DNA of 64,000 nucleotides from Hydrogenophaga sp. (GTDB lineage: Bacteria; Pseudomonadota; Gammaproteobacteria; Burkholderiales; Burkholderiaceae_C), in the NCBI GenBank assembly GCA_011391495.1, contig JAABQK010000002.1:62001-126000 (forward strand). Direction: 5' to 3'. Positions 58,072 to 64,000 of this stretch are shown piece by piece. The notes beneath the pieces were generated by a model. The model searched no databases, was not told the DNA's origin, and worked only from the letters and a program-made list of their open reading frames with translations. Each line of letters opens with the position of its first letter. Positions within the stretch are counted from its first letter, which is position 1. A program made the translations under genes and the position numbers.

Positions 58072-58893
58072 ATGCCCAACAGAACGGTCTTTTTCATCTC
58101 CGACGGCACCGGCATCACGGCGGAGACCTTCGGCAATGCCATCCTGGCGCAGTTCGAGGCGACGGTGCGCCGGGTCCGGCTGCCGTTTCTGGACAGCGTG
58201 GACAAGGCCCACCAGGCGGTGCGCCAGATCAACCACACCGCCGAGATCGAGGGCCAGCGCCCCCTGGTGTTTGCCACGGTGGTCAACATGGACGTGTTGC
58301 GGGTGGTCAAGGAAAACTGCAAGGGCATGATGCTGGACATGTTCGGCACCTTCGTCGAACCGCTGGAAGAAGAGCTGGGCATCAAATCCCACCACCGCGT
58401 GGGCCGCTTCTCCGACGCGTCCAAGAGCAAGGAATACAACGAGCGCATCGAGGCCATCAACTTCTCGCTCATGCACGACGACGGACAGAGCCACCGCGAC
58501 CTGCAGGGCTCCGACGTGATCCTGGTGGGGGTCAGCCGCAGCGGCAAGACGCCGACCTCGCTCTACCTGGCCATGCAGCACGGCCTGAAGGCGTCGAACT
58601 ACCCGCTGATTCCGGAAGACTTCGAGCGCCGCAAGCTGCCGCCTGCTCTGCTGCCGCACCGCAAGAAGATTTTTGGTCTGACGATCTCGCCCGAGCGCCT
58701 GAGCGAAATCCGCAACGAGCGGCGCCCCAACTCGCGCTACGCGAGCCTGGAGAACTGCCGCATGGAAGTGAACGAGGCCGAAGCCATGATGCGCCGCGAA
58801 GGCATCCGCTGGCTGTCCACCACGACCAAGTCGATCGAGGAAATCGCCACCACGATCCTGCAGGAAATCCGGCCGGAGCGGCTGGCTTACTGA
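58072..58893 (+). CDS. ppsR: PEP synthase regulatory kinase/phosphorylase
   Basis: 273 residues, the DUF299 family. N-terminal [13 protein letters not shown] and P-loop GVSRSGKT (153-160), with C-terminal [14 protein letters not shown]. PpsR switches PpsA on and off by reversible ADP-dependent phosphorylation of its threonine. It is divergent from ppsA over 248 bases. Confidence 0.95.
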   Translation: MPNRTVFFISDGTGITAETFGNAILAQFEATVRRVRLPFLDSVDKAHQAVRQINHTAEIEGQRPLVFATVVNMDVLRVVKENCKGMMLDMFGTFVEPLEEELGIKSHHRVGRFSDASKSKEYNERIEAINFSLMHDDGQSHRDLQGSDVILVGVSRSGKTPTSLYLAMQHGLKASNYPLIPEDFERRKLPPALLPHRKKIFGLTISPERLSEIRNERRPNSRYASLENCRMEVNEAEAMMRREGIRWLSTTTKSIEEIATTILQEIRPERLAY

Positions 58894-58927
58894 GCCACCG
58901 CCCTGCACTGAGCAGCGGCCCCGGTCC

Positions 58928-59314
58928 TCAGACCTTGCCGTCGGTACCCGGCGCGGGCTTCTTTTCCCTGCCTGGCCCCAGCCCATGCGCCTGGCGGCCC
59001 AGGGCGAACGAGGCAAACAGCTTGACCCAGAGCGTCGAGCCTCCAATCGCGACCCAGGTGTCGTAATCCAGCTGCCCCAGCAGCACCGCCACGATCACGC
59101 CCACCATCACCACGCCGCCGATCAGGTTGATCGCCATCTCATACGGGGCGTACTTCTCGGCATTGGGCGGTGGCACGCCTTTCTTGAGCGCCACTTCGGA
59201 GAAGTCGCGCTTCACCAGGATCCGGTAGACCCGGCGCAGCCAGAAAAAGGCCACCGGAAACAGGGCCAGAAAAAACATGATGCGTATGGGAAAAACGCTC
59301 AAACCCAGGTCCAT
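58928..59314 (-). CDS. Hypothetical membrane protein
   Basis: 128 residues from the ATG at 59314; AAGGATG lies upstream. Three hydrophobic spans (residues 4-26, about 63-84 and 90-108), a basic loop between the first two (RRVYRILVKRDFSEV), and a Pro/Lys tail. I do not recognise the family. It converges with ppsR (34-base gap) and lies downstream of the symporter, separated from it by a terminator. Confidence 0.75.
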   Translation of the reverse strand: MDLGLSVFPIRIMFFLALFPVAFFWLRRVYRILVKRDFSEVALKKGVPPPNAEKYAPYEMAINLIGGVVMVGVIVAVLLGQLDYDTWVAIGGSTLWVKLFASFALGRQAHGLGPGREKKPAPGTDGKV

Positions 59315-59437
59315 CGATTCATCCTTGTTCACATCGCACAACTGCTTTGAAAAGCCGGCTGATTCCAGCCTCGGCGACTTTGCAAAACACCCCTCAGGCC
59401 CAGACGGGACCGACGGCATTGTCCCCCATGTGGGGAG

Positions 59438-59475
59438 ACGGAAAAACAAAAACCCCGTCAGTCGCCCGACGGGGT
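59438..59475 (-). terminator. Rho-independent terminator after the second symporter
   Basis: ACCCCGTC (59452-59459) and GACGGGGT (59468-59475) form an 8-bp stem; on the minus strand it is followed by TTTTTGTTTTT. It is 57 bases past the symporter stop. Confidence 0.85.
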
Positions 59476-59532
59476 CCTGGGAAGGGGCGGGACCGGAAGA
59501 AAACCAGACCCGCCCGACCTCAAATCAGCGCA

Positions 59533-61428
59533 TCAGTGGCCGGTGGCAGCACCCGCACCCTTGGGGACGCGAATGGATTCCACCAGTTCCTGGATGTGCT
59601 TGGGAGCGGGAGCCGTCATCTTGTTGACCAGGTAGGCCACCGCAAAGTTGACGATCGCGCCCAGCGTGCCGATGGCCTCAGGCGTGATGCCGAACCAGCC
59701 GTTGACGCCGCCAACCATGCCCACAAAGTCCGTGCCCTTGATGAAGAACAGACCCTTGTGCGCGAACACATAGAACAGTGTCACGAACAGGCCGGACAAC
59801 ATGCCCGCGATCGCACCCTTGTCGCTCATGGTCTTGCTGAAGATACCCATCATGATGGCGGGGAACAGCGAAGAGGCAGCGATACCGAAGGCCAGGGCCA
59901 CGGTACCGGCAGCGAAGCCCGGAGGATTCAGACCCAGCCAGCCGGAGATCACGATGGCCACGGCCATGGCGATCTTGCCAGCCATCAGCTCGCCCTTTTC
60001 CGAGATGTTCGGGTTGAACACGTTCTTGATCAGGTCGTGCGACACGGCCGACGAGATGGCCATCAGCAGACCGGCAGCGGTGGACAGCGCGGCGGCGATA
60101 CCACCGGCAGCCACCAGAGCGATCACCCAGTTCGGCAGGTTGGCGATTTCGGGGTTGGCCATCACCATGATGTCGGGGTTGACGGTCAGCTCGTTGCCTT
60201 TCCAGCCGGCGCCAGCGAACTTGCCAGCCTTGGCTTCGTCGTGCTTCTTCTGGGCAGCGTCCACGGCAGCCTGGGCCTTGGCGACGTCGCCGCCTTCCTT
60301 GGTGGCCTTGGCCAGCGCAGCCTTGGCTTCGGCCAGACCGCTGTCGCTGTAGTACTGGATGCGGCCGTCGCCGTTCTGGTCGGCCCACTTCAGCAGACCG
60401 GTCTTTTCCCAGCGCTTCATCCACTCAGGACGCTGTTCGTTCACCAGGCTGGATTCGGCAGCGTACAGGTCACCGCCGGACTTCACGGCCGTGTTGACGG
60501 TGGCGTGCAGGTTCAGCTTGGCCATCGCGCCGACAGCAGGAGCGGTCGTGTACAGCAGGGCGATGAAGACCAGTGCCCAGCCAGCGGAAGCGCGGGCGTC
60601 GGCCACCTTCGGCACGGTGAAGAAGCGAACGATCACGTGGGGCAGGCCCGCGGTACCGATCATCAGCGACACGGTGTAGAAGAACATGTTCAGCATCGAG
60701 CCGGCGCTGTTCGTCGTGTACTCCTTGAAGCCGAGGTCGGTCACCACCTGGTCCAGGCGGGCCAGCAGCGGCATGCTGTCACCTTGCAGATCACTGCCCA
60801 GGCCCAGTTGCGGCAGGAAGTTGCCGGTCAGGTTCAGGGAGATGAAGATCGCCGGGATGATGTAGGCAAAGATCAGCACGATGTACTGCGCCACCTGGGT
60901 GTAGGTGATGCCCTTCATGCCGCCGAACACCGCGTAGAAGAACACGATGGCCTGGCCGATGTAGATGCCGGTGCTGCTGTCCACGTTCAGGAAGCGCGAG
61001 AACGCCACGCCCACACCGGTCATCTGACCGATGATGTAGGTGGTCGAAGCGGTCAGCAGACACACCACGGCCACGGTCGAGGCGGTCTTCGAGTAGAAGC
61101 GGTCGCCAATGAACTGGGGCACGGTGAACTTGCCGAACTTGCGCAGGTACGGCGCCAGCAGCATGGCCAGCAGCACGTAGCCGCCGGTCCAGCCCATCAG
61201 GAACACCGAGCCGCCGTAGCCCATGTTGGAGATCAGGCCGGCCATGGAGATGAAGGACGCGGCCGACATCCAGTCGGCGGCCGTGGCCATGCCGTTGGTG
61301 ATGGGGTGCACCCCGCCGCCAGCGACGTAGAACTCGGACACGCTACCGGCGCGTGCCCAGAAGGCGATGCCGAGGTAGAGCGCGAAGCTCAGCCCGACAA
61401 CGAGATAAATGGTGGTTTGAAGTTCCAT
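59533..61428 (-). CDS. Sodium/solute (acetate-type) symporter, SSS family
   Basis: 631 residues. SSS motifs ATAADWMSAASFISMAG and GGIAAALSTAAGLLMAISSA; 13 or so spans. Between spans (residues about 310-415) is a soluble insertion with a calcium-loop-like DQNGDGRI (350-357; position 12 is Ser, followed by Asp) and a short coiled coil (365-402). It pairs with the DUF4212 gene 18 bases upstream, the same arrangement as at 44-47 kb. Likely acetate or a related carboxylate. Confidence 0.9.
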   Translation of the reverse strand: MELQTTIYLVVGLSFALYLGIAFWARAGSVSEFYVAGGGVHPITNGMATAADWMSAASFISMAGLISNMGYGGSVFLMGWTGGYVLLAMLLAPYLRKFGKFTVPQFIGDRFYSKTASTVAVVCLLTASTTYIIGQMTGVGVAFSRFLNVDSSTGIYIGQAIVFFYAVFGGMKGITYTQVAQYIVLIFAYIIPAIFISLNLTGNFLPQLGLGSDLQGDSMPLLARLDQVVTDLGFKEYTTNSAGSMLNMFFYTVSLMIGTAGLPHVIVRFFTVPKVADARASAGWALVFIALLYTTAPAVGAMAKLNLHATVNTAVKSGGDLYAAESSLVNEQRPEWMKRWEKTGLLKWADQNGDGRIQYYSDSGLAEAKAALAKATKEGGDVAKAQAAVDAAQKKHDEAKAGKFAGAGWKGNELTVNPDIMVMANPEIANLPNWVIALVAAGGIAAALSTAAGLLMAISSAVSHDLIKNVFNPNISEKGELMAGKIAMAVAIVISGWLGLNPPGFAAGTVALAFGIAASSLFPAIMMGIFSKTMSDKGAIAGMLSGLFVTLFYVFAHKGLFFIKGTDFVGMVGGVNGWFGITPEAIGTLGAIVNFAVAYLVNKMTAPAPKHIQELVESIRVPKGAGAATGH

Positions 61429-61446
61429 CTTGGTTTTCCTTGGTGA

Positions 61447-61713
61447 TCAGTCTTCTTGCACACCGAACTTGCGGTCCAGCTTGCCCATCGCATTCGCGTA
61501 ATAGAAGATCAGCGCGATGAACACGTAGATGGACCCTTGTTGTGCGAACCAGAAGCCCAGCGGGTAGCCGCCGAGCTTGATGCCGTTGAGCATGCTGGCA
61601 AACAGGATGCCGGCCCCGTAGGACACCAGGAACCAGATGACCAGGATCTTGGCCAGGAGGCCAAGCGTCGCTGACCAATAGGCCTTCGCGTTGTTTTCAC
61701 TTGCAGTTGCCAT
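61447..61713 (-). CDS. DUF4212 small symporter subunit
   Basis: 88 residues from the ATG at 61713 (MATASENNAKAYWS), with GAGGAG placed 9 bases upstream; the ATG three codons earlier touches that site and is less likely. Two hydrophobic spans (LLAKILVIWFLVSYGAGILF and IYVFIALIFYYAN). Partner of the SSS symporter that follows. Confidence 0.9.
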   Translation of the reverse strand: MATASENNAKAYWSATLGLLAKILVIWFLVSYGAGILFASMLNGIKLGGYPLGFWFAQQGSIYVFIALIFYYANAMGKLDRKFGVQED

Positions 61714-62090
61714 GAAAGTCATCTCCTCAAAGTGATGCTTTTGCTGTTTTGACGGTGTGACCCGCCACGCTTTTGCATGCCGTCCACCCTGCGGTTTCTG
61801 GCATTACGGGCCGGACTGTGGAATCGCTTTCTTACAGCAAAATTGCTGCCGCGGAGGATGACCGGCAAACCGAGGGTAAGTCCTAGGCAATCTCTTCTGC
61901 AGAGCGCTTCCTGGGCGCTTTTCCCCATGGCGTGAGACCGCTGGCCGGCACCTGCAAGGCCGCCGCTCTGCCCGATCCGGTGGGCATGCACAAACCCTTT
62001 CATCTGTTCCGGCCACATCCTTATTAGGGTAAGTACCAGGTAAGTACCGAGACCTACGCTGCACCTGTCTTAATCACAACAGGAGACGTC
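61714..62090. promoter_or_regulatory. Divergent control region of two symporter operons
   Basis: 377 bases between DUF4212-SSS (minus) and DUF485-actP (plus). The plus side holds two tandem GGTAAGTACC boxes (62028-62037, 62039-62048), then a CTTAAT -10-like element (62069-62074) and CAGGAGA before the DUF485 ATG. A partial third copy, GGTAAGTCC, is at 61875-61883. The minus side has the GAGGAG site. No gene is supported inside. Confidence 0.6.
62028..62048 (+). repeat. Tandem GGTAAGTACC boxes, 11-bp period
   Basis: Two identical 10-base words separated by one base, so their centres are one DNA helical turn apart. They overlap or abut the predicted -35 of the DUF485-actP promoter, the place for an activator. 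The word is close to its own reverse complement (GGTACTTACC). Confidence 0.7.
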
Positions 62091-62399
62091 ATGCAAGACG
62101 ATCTGGTCCAGCGCATTCTGAGCAACCCTCAGTACCACGAACTGAAGGCGAAGCGGTCCCGCTTCGGATGGTGGCTCACCCTGGCCATGATGGTCGTGTA
62201 CTACGGCTTCATCATGCTGGTGGCCTTCAACAAGGAGTTTCTGTCGCAGAAACTGGGTGACGGCGTCATGACGGTCGGCATCCCTATCGGCTTTGGCGTG
62301 ATCCTGTTCACCATCGTCATCACGGCCATCTACGTGAAGCGGGCCAACACCGAGTTCGACGACCTGTCCAACGCCGTCACCAAGGCGGCCTTCAAATGA
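62091..62399 (+). CDS. DUF485 membrane protein (YjcH-like)
   Basis: 102 residues with two spans ([20 protein letters not shown] and [22 protein letters not shown]). The N-terminal [18 protein letters not shown] is the DUF485 signature; these small proteins precede actP in acetate loci. ACAGGAGA gives a strong ribosome site. Its stop overlaps the actP start (ATGA). Confidence 0.93.
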   Translation: MQDDLVQRILSNPQYHELKAKRSRFGWWLTLAMMVVYYGFIMLVAFNKEFLSQKLGDGVMTVGIPIGFGVILFTIVITAIYVKRANTEFDDLSNAVTKAAFK

Positions 62400-64000
62400 A
62401 CCACCTCCACACCACCACCCGCCGCGTCCTCACGCTGCTCGCCCTGTTCGGCGTTTCCGCGGTCGCATGGGCCGCGGGTGCAGACCTCGGCCAGGCCGAG
62501 AAGCAGCCCACGAACTGGACCGCCATCGGCATGTTCGGCCTGTTCGTCGTCGGCACGCTGTTCATCACCAAATGGGCCGCCGCCAAGACCAAGTCGGCAT
62601 CGGACTTCTACACCGCTGGCGGTGGCATCACAGGCTTTCAGAACGGTCTGGCGATCGCGGGTGACTACATGTCGGCCGCGTCCTTCCTGGGCATTTCCGC
62701 CGCGGTGATGGCCAGCGGCTTCGACGGCCTGATCTACTCCATCGGTTTTCTGGTCGGCTGGCCGGTCATCACCTTCCTGATGGCCGAGCGCCTGCGCAAC
62801 CTGGGCAAGTTCACCTTCGCCGACGTGGCGGCCTTCCGCTTCAACCAGACACCGATCCGCATCTTCGCGGCCTCGGGCACGCTGGTGGTGGTGGCGTTCT
62901 ACCTGATCGCGCAGATGGTCGGTGCGGGCCAGCTCATCAAGCTGCTCTTTGGCCTGGAGTACTACATCGCCGTGATCATCGTCGGTGCGCTGATGATGGT
63001 CTATGTGCTGTTCGGCGGCATGACGGCCACCACCTGGGTGCAGATCATCAAGGCCTGCCTGCTGCTGGGTGGCGCCTCGTTCATGGCGCTGTCGGTGCTG
63101 TGGCACTTCGGCTTCAGTCCCGAAGCGATGTTCGCCGGCGCGGTGCAGATCAAGACCGACCTGGCGCTGAAAGACGGCAAGATCGCCGAGGCGGCCACGG
63201 CGGCCGGACAGTCCATCATGGGCCCGGGCAACTTCGTGAAGGACCCGATCTCTGCCATCAGCTTCGGCATGGCACTGATGTTCGGTACCGCCGGTCTGCC
63301 CCACATCCTGATGCGTTTCTTCACCGTGCCCAGCGCCAAGGAAGCGCGCAAGTCGGTGATGTGGGCCACCGGCTGGATCGGCTATTTCTACCTGCTGACC
63401 TTCATCATCGGCTTCGGCGCCATCACCTTCGTGCTGACCAACCCGGACTTCCTGGACGCCAAGGGCGGCCTGCTGGGCGGCAACAACATGGCGGCGGTGC
63501 ACCTGGCCAACGCCGTGGGCGGCAACGTGTTCCTGGGCTTCATCTCGGCGGTGGCCTTTGCCACCATCCTCGCGGTGGTGGCCGGCCTCACCTTGTCCGG
63601 GGCCTCGGCCGTTTCACACGATCTGTACGCCACCGTGATCAAGAAGGGCAAGGCCGACAGCGCGTCGGAACTGCGCGTCTCGAAGATCACGACCATCGGC
63701 CTGGGCATCGTGGCCGTGGTGCTCGGCATCGCCTTCGAGAAGCAAAACATTGCTTTCATGGTGTCGCTGGCATTCGCCATCGCCGCCTCGGCCAACTTCC
63801 CGGTGCTGTTCATGAGCGTGCTGTGGAAAGACTGCACGACCAAGGGCGCGGTCATCGGCGGTTTCCTGGGCCTGATCTCCTCCGTGGTGCTGACCGTGGT
63901 CTCGCCCTCGGTCTGGGAAGTCACGCTGGGCAACCCCAAGGGTTCGGCCCTGTTCCCGTACACCTCGCCGGCCCTGTTCTCCATGACGATCGGCTTCGTG
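62396..64000 (+). CDS. actP: Cation/acetate symporter ActP (partial, C-terminus outside window)
   Basis: At least 535 residues, open to the window end. It starts at the ATG overlapping the DUF485 stop. The N-terminus ([18 protein letters not shown]) looks like a cleavable signal, as in E. coli ActP. SSS core motifs follow: [33 protein letters not shown] and [23 protein letters not shown]. It imports acetate with sodium or protons. Only a few residues should be missing compared with the usual 550-600. Confidence 0.94.
   Translation, partial: MNHLHTTTRRVLTLLALFGVSAVAWAAGADLGQAEKQPTNWTAIGMFGLFVVGTLFITKWAAAKTKSASDFYTAGGGITGFQNGLAIAGDYMSAASFLGISAAVMASGFDGLIYSIGFLVGWPVITFLMAERLRNLGKFTFADVAAFRFNQTPIRIFAASGTLVVVAFYLIAQMVGAGQLIKLLFGLEYYIAVIIVGALMMVYVLFGGMTATTWVQIIKACLLLGGASFMALSVLWHFGFSPEAMFAGAVQIKTDLALKDGKIAEAATAAGQSIMGPGNFVKDPISAISFGMALMFGTAGLPHILMRFFTVPSAKEARKSVMWATGWIGYFYLLTFIIGFGAITFVLTNPDFLDAKGGLLGGNNMAAVHLANAVGGNVFLGFISAVAFATILAVVAGLTLSGASAVSHDLYATVIKKGKADSASELRVSKITTIGLGIVAVVLGIAFEKQNIAFMVSLAFAIAASANFPVLFMSVLWKDCTTKGAVIGGFLGLISSVVLTVVSPSVWEVTLGNPKGSALFPYTSPALFSMTIGFV

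Noticed and set aside
61719-62064. Minus-strand frames of 86 and 99 codons in the symporter intergenic region
   Set aside because: They overlap each other and the promoter boxes, have no ribosome site and no protein-like composition.

Overview
The window is a 64 kb stretch of a high-GC genome that carries almost only chromosomal housekeeping and metabolic genes. I see no rRNA, tRNA, insertion sequence, prophage or CRISPR array. The gene content and neighbourhoods point to a Betaproteobacterium of the order Burkholderiales, most likely Comamonadaceae (a Hydrogenophaga-like genome). The pointers are the odhA-odhB-(PspC)-lpd-zapE cluster, a DUF1631 gene, the rpsF-priB-rpsR-rplI-dnaB order, PIN-PhoH, and the SSS symporter/DUF4212 pairs. 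The assignment is inferred from protein features, not from a search.

Layout. 0-6.3 kb: the 2-oxoglutarate dehydrogenase operon (minus strand), with a small SHOCT-PspC membrane protein gene inside it and the start of zapE cut by the window edge. 6.7-10.9 kb: an ArsR-type regulator, propionate-CoA ligase prpE, a YcaC-like hydrolase and a secreted NlpC/P60 hydrolase. 11.0-18.9 kb: the most accessory-looking part. It holds a vanadium-haloperoxidase-like gene divergent from an operon of adenylate cyclase-TPR protein, a second haloperoxidase-like protein with a (Gly-Gly-Met)10 N-terminus, and a subtilisin-like protease, next to a PAS-LuxR/CRP regulator pair. 19.1-30.9 kb: acetolactate-synthase-like enzyme plus MFS transporter, DUF1631, thioesterase, aldehyde dehydrogenase, clpB, GNAT. 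31-37.8 kb: alaA-hom-thrC-mobB-moeA-moaD-moaE, one apparent minus-strand transcription unit that couples threonine synthesis to molybdenum cofactor synthesis. 37.9-41 kb: Mth938-like gene, bcp and PIN-PhoH on the plus strand. 41-44.2 kb: the rpsF-priB-rpsR-rplI-dnaB replication/ribosome cluster.

44.3-64 kb is an acetate/carboxylate uptake and sensing hub. It has three sodium/solute symporters (two with DUF4212 partners, one ActP with DUF485), an SSS-type sensor kinase overlapping a single-domain response regulator, and a membrane protein that joins a degenerate kinase core to a DEDDh exonuclease. A DUF294 CBS-nucleotidyltransferase faces this operon, and PEP synthase (ppsA) with its regulatory kinase/phosphorylase (ppsR) lies within the hub. 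With prpE and the odh complex, this suggests a lifestyle built on short-chain carboxylates: uptake, activation, TCA oxidation and gluconeogenesis through PEP synthase.

The two best candidates for something new are the cyclase/haloperoxidase/subtilase island with its local CRP-like regulator (11.0-18.9 kb), and the sensor kinase - receiver - pseudo-kinase/exonuclease operon (49.7-55.3 kb).
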